From Lachnospiraceae bacterium (GTDB lineage: Bacteria > Bacillota > Clostridia > Lachnospirales > Lachnospiraceae): a DNA stretch of 64,000 nucleotides. The stretch is from NCBI GenBank assembly GCA_910574805.1, contig CAJTCV010000001.1, forward strand, positions 248,001-312,000, given 5' to 3'. How positions within the stretch are numbered: the stretch's first letter is position 1; the number at the start of each line of letters is the position of its first letter. The notes below the pieces were generated by a model. That model ran no database searches. It had not been told where the DNA came from and saw only the letters and a list, made by a program, of their open reading frames with translations. The translations under genes were made by a program, and so were the position numbers. Below, one piece after another: positions 15,362-24,499 of the stretch.

Positions 15362-15547
15362 TTATTTTCTGAACAGTGCGATTACCAGCCATATCACGCT
15401 CAGCGGCGTCATCAGAAAGACAAATCCGCACAGGAACTTTACCTGAAAAGGCGCATTTCCCATAAATCCATATCCCATACCTGCAGATAAGATGCTGAAA
15501 ACAAACGCCAGTACGCTGACTGCAACTCTGTAATCTTTTTTGTTCAT
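15362..15547 (-). CDS. Small membrane protein, unknown function
   Basis: 61 residues with two hydrophobic segments (about 8-28 and 36-58) joined by a short polar loop and a basic C-terminus (ALFRK). AAGGAA lies 9 nt before the ATG at 15547. It is 13 bp upstream of coaX on the same strand, so it probably shares that transcript. No recognised family. Confidence 0.55.
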   Translation of the reverse strand: MNKKDYRVAVSVLAFVFSILSAGMGYGFMGNAPFQVKFLCGFVFLMTPLSVIWLVIALFRK

Positions 15548-15787
15548 ATCATTTTTCCTTCCATATGCCACATAACTGCATTCCGACTGTCCCGCCACGA
15601 ACCAAGTATAACACAGGGAGGGCGGGCAAATCAACTGCCGCCATCTGTATTATTACTTTTCATGCAGCAAAGTGTAATGGTTCATGTGGCGGAACCGGAT
15701 ACGCCAAAAGCAGCTCCAGATTTCCGCTTTACTTTTTGCAGCGCCTGTGTCATATTTATTTAAGAAAATATGGATGGAGGTAATCCC

Positions 15788-16996
15788 ATGCTGAAAAATA
15801 AATATGTGATACTCGGCGTCACCGGCAGCATCGCCGCCTACAAAGCCGCATCGCTGGCCAGCGCTCTTAAAAAGCAGCACTGTGACGTGCAGGTCATCAT
15901 GACGGCAAATGCACAGAACTTTATCCATCCGGTCACTTTTGAGACACTGACCGGACGGAAATGCCTGACGGACACCTTTGACCGGAATTTTTCTTTTGAG
16001 GTGGAGCATATCTCCGTGGCGAAGCAGGCGGATCTGGCGCTGATCGCACCGGCCTCCGCCAACATCATCGGCAAACTCGCCCACGGCATCGCCGACGACA
16101 TGCTGACCACGACCCTCATGGCCTGCACCTGCCCGAAGCTCATCTCCCCTGCCATGAACACCGCCATGTATGAAAATCCCGTCCTGAAGGACAACCTGAA
16201 GCTGCTTGCCCGCTACGGGTACGGGATCATCGAACCGGCCAGCGGCCGTCTGGCCTGCGGAGATACGGGAGCGGGCAAGATGCCGGAACCGGAGGAGCTG
16301 CTTTCCTACGTCCTTCGGGAGATCGCCTGTGAAAAGGACCTGCAGGGCAAAAAGATCCTGGTCACCGCCGGCCCCACCCAGGAGGCCATCGATCCGGTCC
16401 GGGTGATTACGAATCACTCCACCGGCAGGATGGGCTATGCCGTCGCCCGGGCCGCCATGCTGCGGGGGGCAGAGGTGACGCTGGTATCCGGCCCCGTGAG
16501 CCTTGCCCCGCCGCCCTTTGTGAAGGTCGTACCTGTCCGGTCCGCCGAAGACATGTTCCAGGCAGTTACAGCCCTCTCAGAGGCCCAGGATGCCATCATC
16601 AAGGCGGCTGCCGTGGCAGACTATACGCCTGTAACCGTCAGCGGGGAAAAGGTAAAGAAAAAAGAAGGAGATATGAGCATCCCTCTGAGACGCACCCGGG
16701 ACATCCTGGGGTATCTGGGAGAACACCGCCGGGAAGGTCAGTTTCTCTGCGGCTTCTCCATGGAAACCGAGCATATGATCGAAAATTCCCAGGAGAAGCT
16801 GATCCGAAAGCATGTGGATATGATCGTCGCCAACAATCTGAAGGTTGCCGGCGCCGGTTTCGGCACGGATACCAATGTGGTCACGCTGATCACCCGGGAC
16901 GGGGTGCAGGAGCTGCCCATCATGAGCAAGGACGAAGTGGCCCACCAGATCCTTCATCGGATCTTCCGGAAGACATCCGATACAGCTCCATGCTGA
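15788..16996 (+). CDS. coaBC: Phosphopantothenoylcysteine decarboxylase/synthase
   Basis: 402 residues, bifunctional. The CoaC half (about 1-185) has ILGVTGSIAAYKAASLASAL, the HISVAKQADLALIAPASANIIGK flavin region, PAMNTAMYENP and the ASGRLACGDTGAGKMPE lid. The CoaB half (about 190-402) starts KKILVTAGPTQEAIDPVRVITNHSTGRMG and has KAAAVADYTP and the K-x-K-K-x dimer motif. It converts 4'-phosphopantothenate plus Cys to 4'-phosphopantetheine. The ATG at 15788 has GGAGG 8 nt upstream, better than the in-frame ATG at 15770. Confidence 0.96.
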   Translation: MLKNKYVILGVTGSIAAYKAASLASALKKQHCDVQVIMTANAQNFIHPVTFETLTGRKCLTDTFDRNFSFEVEHISVAKQADLALIAPASANIIGKLAHGIADDMLTTTLMACTCPKLISPAMNTAMYENPVLKDNLKLLARYGYGIIEPASGRLACGDTGAGKMPEPEELLSYVLREIACEKDLQGKKILVTAGPTQEAIDPVRVITNHSTGRMGYAVARAAMLRGAEVTLVSGPVSLAPPPFVKVVPVRSAEDMFQAVTALSEAQDAIIKAAAVADYTPVTVSGEKVKKKEGDMSIPLRRTRDILGYLGEHRREGQFLCGFSMETEHMIENSQEKLIRKHVDMIVANNLKVAGAGFGTDTNVVTLITRDGVQELPIMSKDEVAHQILHRIFRKTSDTAPC

Positions 16997-17002
16997 GCAT
17001 CG

Positions 17003-17032
17003 AAAAAAGGCTGGTCCCCGCGGGGATCAGCC
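17003..17032 (-). terminator. Terminator of the pyrophosphatase gene (overlaps its stop codon)
   Basis: GGCTGGTCCCC (17009-17019) pairs with GGGGATCAGCC (17022-17032), with one G-T mismatch and a tight loop; on the minus strand it is followed by TTTTTTCG. The right arm includes the TGA of the minus-strand gene at 17027-17029. Confidence 0.8.
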
Positions 17033-18676
17033 TCCCATATATTCGGCAATCACGGATGTGAGCGCCGGCAGGATCTGCTGTTTCCGGGACAGCAGGTTCT
17101 CCTGGAACGTATGTTCTTCTCCCTCGCAGTCGGGAAATGCTTCCACAGCCCAGGAAGCCCGGTCTCCGCCTGCATAGACGACGGACCCGTTTTCCAGAAT
17201 ACTGGTAAATACCAGCACGGCCAGGTCGATCTGCTTCTTCCGGGAAAAGCGGTCCACCACGCTCATGATCTCCCGGGTATCCGCCCGGGTGTCCTTCGCG
17301 GACGGGACGATCACCTGAGAAATGGAGAGCTTGCATGTATGGATGTCATAGATCTTCAGATCCTGATTGATCATATCCGAGAAACTGACCTTTTCCTGAT
17401 TGGACGTGACCGTAAACAGTTCCTCCGCAAATTCCTCCACATCCAGATCCGCAAGAGCTGCCAGTATATTGGCCGTGGATCTGTCCCGGTCCGTGGTGGT
17501 GGGCGAATGGAAATTCATGGTATCCGACAGCACCGCCCCCAGAAGCAGGCCCGCCAGATTAGACGGAATCAAAAGCCGGTTCTCACGGAAGATCGTGGCG
17601 ACGATGGTGGCGGTGGAGCCCACGATCTCATTGCGGAACATCACCGGCTGGGAAGTGGTAAAATCATTGATCCGATGATGGTCGATGACCTCCAGCACCT
17701 TCCCCTTCTCCACTGCATTGACCGACTGGGAAAATTCGTTGTGATCCACGAGGATCAGCCGGCGCTTTTTGGAATCCATGATATGATACCGGGAGATATA
17801 GCCCACCAGCCGGTCCTCCTGATCGACCACCGGGTAGACCCGGTAGCGGCTCCTGAGCATCTTGTTGGCCACATCCTCCGCCAGCTCGTTGGAACGGAAG
17901 GAAACCAGCTTCTTCTTCATGATCCGTTCCACGGACGGAGCAAAATACAGATAGCGGGACGTATTCATACTGCCGTATCCGGAACGGATGATGGGACAGT
18001 GACACTCTCCGGCAGCGCTTATGACACGCTGGTCGATCTGGTCCGACCACACGACGATCATCATTCCGGCGCCCTGCCGGATGAGCTTTAACTGCGCTTC
18101 CGTATTGGCTCCCACAATGACGATCCGGTCCTTTACGTTAAAATTTTCCAGCCGGTCCAGCTCCGTCATGGCGATGATGCTGACTTTTCCGTTGATATAC
18201 GCCTGATCGTCGTCATAGACCATGGTACCGTTGATCGTCTTACGGATATTTTCCGCAGGCGTATGTGCCAGGATGTCGATGGACATGGCCGTATCATTAA
18301 GACCTACCACTGCAAGATCGGATTTGGTCACCATGCCCACAAGATGCTGTTCCTCATCCACCACGCCGCAGTAAGCATGGTTGTCCTTCTGCATGATCTG
18401 CAGTGTCTCGTAGATCGTCGTCTCCGGGGTGATGGACACCGGCGCATCCATCTCGATCTCGGACAGCTTCATCCGTGCATCCTGCAAAAGCACAGGTTCC
18501 GGAAATCCGAACCGGGAGAGCAGGTAACGGGTCTCTTCATTCAGAGCTCCCAGCCGGCAGGGAACCGCGTGCACCCCCATGGAGCGTTTGAAAAACGCAT
18601 AGGCGATGGACGATGCGATGGAGTCTGTATCCGGATGGCGGTGTCCGGTAATGTATACAGGATCTTTTTTCTTCAT
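17027..18676 (-). CDS. Family II manganese-dependent inorganic pyrophosphatase with CBS and DRTGG domains
   Basis: 549 residues. DHH-type N-terminus GHRHPDTDSIASSIAYAF, then a CBS motif pair interrupted by a DRTGG domain (CBS1 about 70-120, DRTGG about 130-245, CBS2 about 250-310), then LILVDHNEFSQS, the signature VIDHHRI and the DHHA2 domain to the end. This is the large regulated form of PPase known from Clostridia (CBS-PPase), where adenine nucleotides and diadenosine polyphosphates tune activity. I placed the start at the ATG at 18676 (MKKKDPVYITG) because the DHH domain begins there and AGGAAAG precedes it; a longer start at 18730 is possible but unlikely. It lies downstream of rtcB. Confidence 0.92.
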   Translation of the reverse strand: MKKKDPVYITGHRHPDTDSIASSIAYAFFKRSMGVHAVPCRLGALNEETRYLLSRFGFPEPVLLQDARMKLSEIEMDAPVSITPETTIYETLQIMQKDNHAYCGVVDEEQHLVGMVTKSDLAVVGLNDTAMSIDILAHTPAENIRKTINGTMVYDDDQAYINGKVSIIAMTELDRLENFNVKDRIVIVGANTEAQLKLIRQGAGMMIVVWSDQIDQRVISAAGECHCPIIRSGYGSMNTSRYLYFAPSVERIMKKKLVSFRSNELAEDVANKMLRSRYRVYPVVDQEDRLVGYISRYHIMDSKKRRLILVDHNEFSQSVNAVEKGKVLEVIDHHRINDFTTSQPVMFRNEIVGSTATIVATIFRENRLLIPSNLAGLLLGAVLSDTMNFHSPTTTDRDRSTANILAALADLDVEEFAEELFTVTSNQEKVSFSDMINQDLKIYDIHTCKLSISQVIVPSAKDTRADTREIMSVVDRFSRKKQIDLAVLVFTSILENGSVVYAGGDRASWAVEAFPDCEGEEHTFQENLLSRKQQILPALTSVIAEYMGG

Positions 18677-18802
18677 GATCACTTTCCTGTCCTTCCTGAA
18701 AATCTGCGAACCGGAAGGAGGGGACTCCATAGCCGGATCTCTTACCTATTAAGATACACCCATCCCACCTGTTCTGCAAGGAGAACTTCCGCAGCACAGA
18801 GC

Positions 18803-20050
18803 TTATCCTTTCACCACTCCCACCGTCCGAAGCTTCTTCAGCGGTCTTACCAGTTCCTTCTGCTGTTCCATAACCTGATCAATGTCCTTATAGGCAAAGC
18901 GGCATTCCTCCGCCACATCATTTTTCCTGCGCTTGCCCAGCACCACCTGACGCTCCCTCAGGTCCAGGATCACCTGCTCGGTGGAGAAGGCTTCCATGGC
19001 GCCCTTCCTGGAATATGCCCTTCCTGCCCCATGGGAGGAAGAACAGAAGGATTCCGGATTGCCCAGTCCCTCCACCACATAGCTGTAAGAGCCCATGGCG
19101 CCCGGGATGACCGCGGTCTCCCCTGTCCGTGCACGGGTAGCACCCTTTCGGTGCACCCAGAGATTTTCCCCGTAATGATTTTCAATGGCCGCATAATTAT
19201 GATGGCAGTTGATGATCTCTCCGAATTCCGCATCCACTCCTGCGTACTTTTTCAGATGCTTCGCCACGATCTCCATGACCCGGTCCATCATCCGCTGCCG
19301 GTTCTCATACGCGTAGTCCAGCGCCAGATTCATCCACCGGATATACTGTCTCCCTTCCTCCGTATCCACCGGCAGAAACGCCAGACGGTATTCATCCGGC
19401 ACCTGAGAATACCATTTTTCATTCAGCGCCCTGACCTTTTTATGAAACGCATCGCAGATCTCTTTTCCCATGTGGCGGCTTCCGGAATGGATCATGATTC
19501 CAAGGTATCCTTCTTCGTCCGCCTGAAGCTCAATAAAATGATTGCCGCCTCCCAGCGTCCCTGTCTGATAATATCCGTCCTCGATCAGGGGCAGAAGCTG
19601 TGGATCCTTCTCATACAGCTCCTGCTGCTCCTTTGCCCGGTCCAGGACCTCCGACGCCTGAGGGACCCTGTACCGGTCGATTCCCACCGGAATATTCCGC
19701 AGGATATCTCCGATCAGAAGCTGGATCAAAGACCCGTTTCCCGTGGCGATCCCTTCGATCTGCGCAAGCTTCACATGCAGCGGCGCAAAGATCATGCCGC
19801 ATCCGATATCCGAACCCACCGCATTGGGGATGATCACGTCCTTTGCGGCGATCACACCGCCGATGGGCATCCCTTTTCCCTGATGGGTATCCGGCATCAG
19901 GCAGACCCACCGGCGGACAAACGGGAGTTTCGCAAGATGAACTGCCTGCTCCAGACACCCCTTCTCCATCCTTTCCTCACTCTCAAGCCACACCTTCACC
20001 GGAACCTTTGTGTCGAATCTGTCGTTGCTGATCACAAACATTTCTCTCAC
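18803..20050 (-). CDS. rtcB: RNA-splicing ligase RtcB
   Basis: 415 residues. RtcB joins 2',3'-cyclic phosphate (or 3'-phosphate) and 5'-OH RNA ends using GTP and Mn2+. Motifs: MPDTHQGKGMPIGGV, the metal-binding Cys in GSDIGCGM, GTLGGGNHFIE, HSGSRHMGK, NCHHNYAAIENH, RKGATRA, and SSSHGAGR containing the guanylated His. All expected ligands are present, so it should be active. AAGGAGAGG lies before the ATG. No archease, rtcA or toxin gene is adjacent; neighbours are the PPase and ABC-F genes. Confidence 0.95.
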   Translation of the reverse strand: MREMFVISNDRFDTKVPVKVWLESEERMEKGCLEQAVHLAKLPFVRRWVCLMPDTHQGKGMPIGGVIAAKDVIIPNAVGSDIGCGMIFAPLHVKLAQIEGIATGNGSLIQLLIGDILRNIPVGIDRYRVPQASEVLDRAKEQQELYEKDPQLLPLIEDGYYQTGTLGGGNHFIELQADEEGYLGIMIHSGSRHMGKEICDAFHKKVRALNEKWYSQVPDEYRLAFLPVDTEEGRQYIRWMNLALDYAYENRQRMMDRVMEIVAKHLKKYAGVDAEFGEIINCHHNYAAIENHYGENLWVHRKGATRARTGETAVIPGAMGSYSYVVEGLGNPESFCSSSHGAGRAYSRKGAMEAFSTEQVILDLRERQVVLGKRRKNDVAEECRFAYKDIDQVMEQQKELVRPLKKLRTVGVVKG

Positions 20051-20082
20051 CTCTCCTTATTATGATTTTCTGTGATCTCAGG

Positions 20083-20122
20083 CAGGAAATGCAGCGGTTC
20101 CGCCGCTCTTTCTCATTTCCTG
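20083..20122 (-). promoter_or_regulatory. Nested hairpin between the ABC-F gene and rtcB
   Basis: CAGGAAATG (20083-20091) pairs perfectly with CATTTCCTG (20114-20122) and encloses a GC-rich inner stem (CAGCGG/CCGCTC). It has no T run on the minus strand, so it is not a standard terminator. It may be an intercistronic processing or leader hairpin for rtcB. Confidence 0.5.
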
Positions 20123-20159
20123 TCTCTGTCTGGATCTTACCATAAAAGGCCCCCCGGTA

Positions 20160-21710
20160 TCATTTAAAAAAAGGTGCGAAATCTACCACCTTCGTGGCGA
20201 TCGTCTCCCGGAACCGCACGTCATGCTCCACCACCAGCATCGTCGGCCGGCTGGAGAGCAGAAGCTTCTCGATCTGCATCCGGGAGAACACGTCGATGTA
20301 ATTCAGCGGCTCATCCCAGATATACAGATGGGCCGGCGTCAGAAGGCTGGAAGCCAGCAGAACCTTTTTCTTCTGTCCTTCCGAATAATCTTCCATGGGC
20401 TTTGCGAACTGCGCCCGCTCCATGTCAAGCTGCCGCAGGACGGCGCAGAACAGGTGCTCCTCCAGCCCGCGCCTTTCGCAGAACTCCCGGATGCCTCCCT
20501 TTAAAAAGGAGGTGTCCTGCTCCACGCAGGAGATCACCATCCCGGAGGCGGTCTCAAGGATCCCCTTCTCCTGAAGCCCCTTATCCCGGACAGCCTGCTC
20601 CCGGTCCTCCGTGCAGCCTGCCAGAACCGCCTTGATGAAGCTGGATTTTCCGCATCCGTTTCCTCCGGATAAGAACACACGTTCTTCCCGGTGCAGAGAA
20701 AAGCTCAGCCTGTCAAATACAGGCTCCGGCGCACCTGCATACTGAAGGCCGTATCCCTCCGCCCGGATCAGACAGTCCTTATGATGCGTCAGGGGCATCA
20801 GCTTCAGAGAAGCAATCTCCTCCACATCCTGCAAAAGTCCTTCTTTCTCTTCGATCTCCCGGCCGATCCGCTGCTCCATCTGCCGGACCCGGCTTTGCAT
20901 CTTCTTCGTCTTTGTCCCGATGTAGGGCCGTTTTCCTTTGTGATCCGGCTCCTTCACCGGGTCGAATCCGATCTTGCTCCTTTCGCTTTTGTCCGCCCAC
21001 TGCCTGCTCCTCGCCGCCGCTTTCCGAAGCGCGGCGATCTCCTTTAAGTGCTTCTCATTTTCCGCCCTGGAACATGCGTCCTTCCGCCGCTTATTCTCCC
21101 ACCAGGATGAAAAATTGCCGCTCTGCACTTCAATGGTCTTCCGGTTCAGCACCAGCACATGATCCACACAGGCGTCCAGAAGGTCCCGGTCATGGGACAC
21201 CAGGATAAATCCCTTCTTTCCCGCCAGATATGCCTTCACAGACTCTCTGGACGCCTGATCCAGATGACTGGTGGGCTCATCCACCAGCAGAAAATCATGT
21301 TCCCCGGAGAAGAGAACCGCCAGCATGACCTTTGTGCGCTCTCCGTGACTGAGCGTCCCGAAGGGACGGTAGAACACCTCTGCGTCCAGCTCCAGCCGGT
21401 CCAGCTCCCGAAGGACCCGCCAGGATTCGCAGTCCGGCTTCCAGCTTTCCGAGAGCTCCGCTCCGCAGCGCTCCATCTCTTCTCCCCGGACCGGATACGG
21501 AAAATAATCAAATGCCGTATCCGCCCGGATGCTCCCGCTGTATTCACAACTGCCCAGAAGGAGACGCAAAAAAGTCGTCTTGCCCTTTCCGTTCCTTCCA
21601 ATCAGTCCCAGTTTCCAGTCCGTATCGACGGAAAAAGAGACATGCTCAAAAATATAATCCGGACTTCCTTCATAATAGAAAGTCAGGTCGTTGACATCGA
21701 TCTGTGACAT
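20160..21710 (-). CDS. Lsa-type ABC-F ATPase (ribosome-protection family)
   Basis: 516 residues, two ABC modules with no membrane domain. Walker A motifs: GRNGKGKTTFL and GGNGCGKSSF; signatures LSHGERTK and YSEGQKKK; Walker B LLVDEPTSHLD and YIWDEPLNYID. Between them is the charged inter-domain linker that reaches the ribosomal P/E site. DTDWKLGLIGRNGKGKTTFL, LTHHKDCLIR and the LYIWDEPLNYIDVF ending closely resemble Lsa proteins, which give lincosamide, streptogramin A and pleuromutilin resistance. Whether this chromosomal copy gives resistance is not known. AGGAGG is followed by TATGATG; the second ATG (21708-21710) has the workable 4-nt spacing. Its leader is structured (see 21710-21838). 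Confidence 0.88.
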   Translation of the reverse strand: MSQIDVNDLTFYYEGSPDYIFEHVSFSVDTDWKLGLIGRNGKGKTTFLRLLLGSCEYSGSIRADTAFDYFPYPVRGEEMERCGAELSESWKPDCESWRVLRELDRLELDAEVFYRPFGTLSHGERTKVMLAVLFSGEHDFLLVDEPTSHLDQASRESVKAYLAGKKGFILVSHDRDLLDACVDHVLVLNRKTIEVQSGNFSSWWENKRRKDACSRAENEKHLKEIAALRKAAARSRQWADKSERSKIGFDPVKEPDHKGKRPYIGTKTKKMQSRVRQMEQRIGREIEEKEGLLQDVEEIASLKLMPLTHHKDCLIRAEGYGLQYAGAPEPVFDRLSFSLHREERVFLSGGNGCGKSSFIKAVLAGCTEDREQAVRDKGLQEKGILETASGMVISCVEQDTSFLKGGIREFCERRGLEEHLFCAVLRQLDMERAQFAKPMEDYSEGQKKKVLLASSLLTPAHLYIWDEPLNYIDVFSRMQIEKLLLSSRPTMLVVEHDVRFRETIATKVVDFAPFFK

Positions 21711-21823
21711 CATACCTCCTGTGAAAGTAAGTTGCCAGAAGCCCCGGATACTGCCCCTTTTTCCGCCTGTTTTTCCACACAAAAAAGAGAGGTGGCAAAG
21801 ACCCTGACCGCTTTTGGCAACAT
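21710..21823 (-). CDS. Candidate 37-codon leader ORF coupled to the ABC-F gene
   Basis: An ATG at 21821-21823, with GGAGGGGAGGG about 12 nt upstream, opens a 37-codon frame starting MLPKAVRVFATSLFCVEKQ and stopping at a TGA that overlaps the ABC-F start (TATGATG). The stop/start overlap suggests coupling. All three frames are open over this stretch, so coding is not proven; the peptide has no recognised motif. It may act in cis, by ribosome stalling, as in other inducible ABC-F genes. Confidence 0.4.
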   Translation of the reverse strand: MLPKAVRVFATSLFCVEKQAEKGAVSGASGNLLSQEV

Positions 21824-21838
21824 GACCGGACAGTACCC
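21731..21838 (-). promoter_or_regulatory. ABC-F leader with two mutually exclusive stems
   Basis: Two long-range pairings compete in the leader RNA. Stem A: 21828-21838 with 21746-21757 (11 bp including 2 G-U). Stem B: 21810-21821 with 21731-21742 (GTTGCCAAAAGC against GCTTCTGGCAAC, 11 of 12). The order A1-B1-A2-B2 means they cannot form together without a pseudoknot. B1 covers the start of the leader ORF; B2 ends just upstream of the AGGAGG of the ABC-F gene. No clear intrinsic terminator is seen. Confidence 0.5.
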
Positions 21839-22027
21839 TCCCCTCCGGGAACGATACAGTCCACAACAAGTCTCATGTTTTCAAAAGTCAGTCAGTTCTT
21901 CATCCTTTCACCTCTCCTGCCGTAAATTCCATATACGCCGCTTCCTGGACACTGCCCCCACCGGACATCCCGGCAACCCGGGACAGGAAACGATCTCCCT
22001 TGATTATAAAGCAGCTTTTCTCTTCTG

Positions 22028-24325
22028 TCAATCCATTTCCTGCTCTGCTTTCAGCGCCTGCAGCTTCTGTGTCTCCTTTGTACGGAGTTTCCGGCTGTAG
22101 ATCTTCCCGATCAGATCCTCCGCATCCTCGCAGAGCTTCTGCCATTCTCCCGCATAATAGGCGTTGCCCGTATCCAGAAGACTCATCTCGTACATGATTG
22201 CATCCGCATTGTCCGCCAGAATATGGTCATCCCGGTAATCCTTCACCGTATATCCTTCGGAGAGTACCTCTTCCTCCCCCCGGCCCGGAAGATAGCTCTC
22301 ACGGTCCATGGCGCCCACCGGAGAATAGACAAAGTCCTCCATGGCCTCCGGCACCGTAAATGCAGTCCGGGGGCGGTCCTTTACCAGCTCTGTCATGACT
22401 GCCTTCCAGATGGACGCCGGATAGGTGGAGCCGTACAGATTCTGAAGGACCCTGGGCTCATCGTAGCCCACCCATACGCTCATGGAATAATCCGGCGTAA
22501 TCCCGCAGAACCATCCGTCTCTGCATTCATTGGTCGTACCGGTCTTGCCTGCGGCCTCTGTCTCCAGCTCCCAGCCCACAGAGGCGGCCGTCCCATGCTG
22601 AAGGACTCCCTTCAGGATCTCCACCATCTCCCCTGCCGCCTGGGGATCATAGACTTCCTTCGGCTCAGCCGCCTGATACAGCTCACGATTCTCCCGGTCC
22701 CTGATGGACAAAAGACAGGTAACCGGATAAAAATTTCCGTGACACGCCAGCGCGGAATAAGCCCCCGCCATCTCCACGGCAGTCACACCGTAGGTAAGTC
22801 CCCCCAGAGCCGCCGCCGGATAGTAATCATCCGGCACGATTCCGGCAAATTCCATCCGGCTGATGTAGGAAAGTCCCCTCTCAGGCGTCAGCTGGCAGAA
22901 CAGCCACCAGGCGCAGCCGTTCACCGACTTCCACACCGCCTTCTCCATGGTCATCCGGTTTCCAGGCAGGCTGACTGCCTCCAGCCCCATTTCCTTCGCC
23001 TTTGTCACGTCGATATTGGGCAGCAGAGATTCTGCCGTATAGTCTTCCTCCAGCGCCGGGGTATAGACCGCCAGCGGCTTAAAGGTACTGCCCGGCTGCC
23101 GCCAGGACTGATACGCCCGGTTCAGTGTATAGACTCCCGTTTCCTGGCTCCTGCCCCCCACGACGGCGACCACCTGATGCGTCTGATTGTCAATAACCGC
23201 AGAAGCACACTGGAGCGCATAGATTCCCTCCGTATTGACCTCCTGATCAAATGCCATCATCTCATCGATAGTATCCTGCAGAAGCGCCTGCTTCCCGGGA
23301 TCCAGTGAGGTACGGATCACATAGCCGCCGGTATACAGCTTCCCCCGGCATTCCTCATACACATTGTCATAGTGATCCCGGTAGGCCCGGTACGCATCCA
23401 TATCCTCAAATTCATAGCGGAACACAAATCCCTCCAGCTTCATCAGATAACGGACCGCACAGTCCACCGCATAAGTGGTCTCATAGTTCTGGATCCTCGC
23501 CGCCGGCTTCGGGTCCAGGTGCACCTGCTGCCGCTGCGCCCGGGAAAGCTCCGGATATGTAATATACCCGCAGTCATACATGTCCCCGAGGATCTTCTCT
23601 CTCCTTGCCAGTGCATGCTCTTCATGCTCCAGCGGATCATAATAGGACGGCGCATTGGGAATCGCACACAGGTAGGCCGCCTCCCCAAGACTCAGCTCCG
23701 CCGCCGATTTGCTGAAATATTTTTTCGCTGCCGCCTCTATCCCATAGCAGCGGTTGGCAAAATACGCACTGTTTACATAATATTCCAGAATCTGCTCCTT
23801 CGTATATTTTTTCTCCAGCTCCACTGCCAGCAGGATCTCCCGAACCTTGCGCTCCAGCGTCACCTCGCTGGTCAGAAAGGCGCTCCGGGCAAGCTGCTGG
23901 GTGATGGTGCTGGCGCCGTGTTTTTCCTCTCCCTTTGTGACCACAAAACGGTAGCAGACCCGCAGAATCCCGTTTGGGTCATAGCCCTCATGCTCCCAGA
24001 AATTCCGGTCCTCCACCGCGACGAAAGCCTGAATCACCGTCTCCGGAATCTCCTCATACGGCAGATAGTCCGAATCACTGTCGATGGACAGCTTGCTGAT
24101 GAGGTTTCCGTCCGCGTCATAGATGTAACTGCTCAGATTTTTCATGAAGATGTCCGGACCGGATTCCGCCACCATCCGGACCGCCTCCGCCCTGTATTCC
24201 TCATAGACCGGGCGGTACCGGTAATACAGATACCCGCACAGCAGCGCACCGGCTGACAGAATCACCAGAAGGAGGATCAGGAACGCCTTTACTGTCTTCT
24301 TTATGATCGTCTTTATTATCCTCAA
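22028..24325 (-). CDS. Class A penicillin-binding protein (transglycosylase/transpeptidase)
   Basis: 765 residues. Short cytoplasmic N-terminus, one membrane anchor at about 12-36, GT51 glycosyltransferase domain (EDRNFWEHEG with the catalytic Glu near 105, GASTITQQLARSAFL, KKYTKEQILEYYVNSAYFA) and a transpeptidase domain with Ser413-x-x-Lys416 in PGSTFKPL, SVN in KSVNGCAWW and KTGTTNE. It polymerises and cross-links peptidoglycan outside the membrane. The start is TTG at 24323-24325 with GGAGGG 7 nt upstream. The C-terminal tail after about residue 670 is acidic then basic and not a known domain. Divergent from the WYL genes. Confidence 0.93.
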   Translation of the reverse strand: MRIIKTIIKKTVKAFLILLLVILSAGALLCGYLYYRYRPVYEEYRAEAVRMVAESGPDIFMKNLSSYIYDADGNLISKLSIDSDSDYLPYEEIPETVIQAFVAVEDRNFWEHEGYDPNGILRVCYRFVVTKGEEKHGASTITQQLARSAFLTSEVTLERKVREILLAVELEKKYTKEQILEYYVNSAYFANRCYGIEAAAKKYFSKSAAELSLGEAAYLCAIPNAPSYYDPLEHEEHALARREKILGDMYDCGYITYPELSRAQRQQVHLDPKPAARIQNYETTYAVDCAVRYLMKLEGFVFRYEFEDMDAYRAYRDHYDNVYEECRGKLYTGGYVIRTSLDPGKQALLQDTIDEMMAFDQEVNTEGIYALQCASAVIDNQTHQVVAVVGGRSQETGVYTLNRAYQSWRQPGSTFKPLAVYTPALEEDYTAESLLPNIDVTKAKEMGLEAVSLPGNRMTMEKAVWKSVNGCAWWLFCQLTPERGLSYISRMEFAGIVPDDYYPAAALGGLTYGVTAVEMAGAYSALACHGNFYPVTCLLSIRDRENRELYQAAEPKEVYDPQAAGEMVEILKGVLQHGTAASVGWELETEAAGKTGTTNECRDGWFCGITPDYSMSVWVGYDEPRVLQNLYGSTYPASIWKAVMTELVKDRPRTAFTVPEAMEDFVYSPVGAMDRESYLPGRGEEEVLSEGYTVKDYRDDHILADNADAIMYEMSLLDTGNAYYAGEWQKLCEDAEDLIGKIYSRKLRTKETQKLQALKAEQEMD

Positions 24326-24499
24326 ATAAGATCCCTCCAGAACGTTTTACACATCCATTATACCACCATACAGTATCCTATGCACTATAAGATGCAGCAG
24401 AACCTCCATCCACTGTCCGGCACTCCCCCCGGCATTGCATTTCGACAGATTCCGGCGTATAATCATACCCAGAACATCACACCAGAAAGGCCCCTTTCC

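Noticed and set aside
17111-18091. Long open frame on the plus strand opposite the pyrophosphatase gene
   Set aside because: It is the shadow of a well-supported gene; no binding site and His/Arg-rich composition typical of antisense frames in GC-rich DNA. The same applies to long frames opposite rtcB (18263-20065), mgtE, PBP, spoIID-like gene, pckA and thrC.
21236-21710. ABC-F gene as part of a transferred resistance element
   Set aside because: Codon use and base composition look like the neighbours, and no integrase, IS or direct repeat flanks it; it appears to be an intrinsic chromosomal gene.
21670-21876. 68-codon frame overlapping the ABC-F start
   Set aside because: No ribosome binding site before its ATG, and it runs 40 bp into the ABC-F gene out of frame. 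The 37-codon frame with GGAGGGGAGGG is the better leader candidate.
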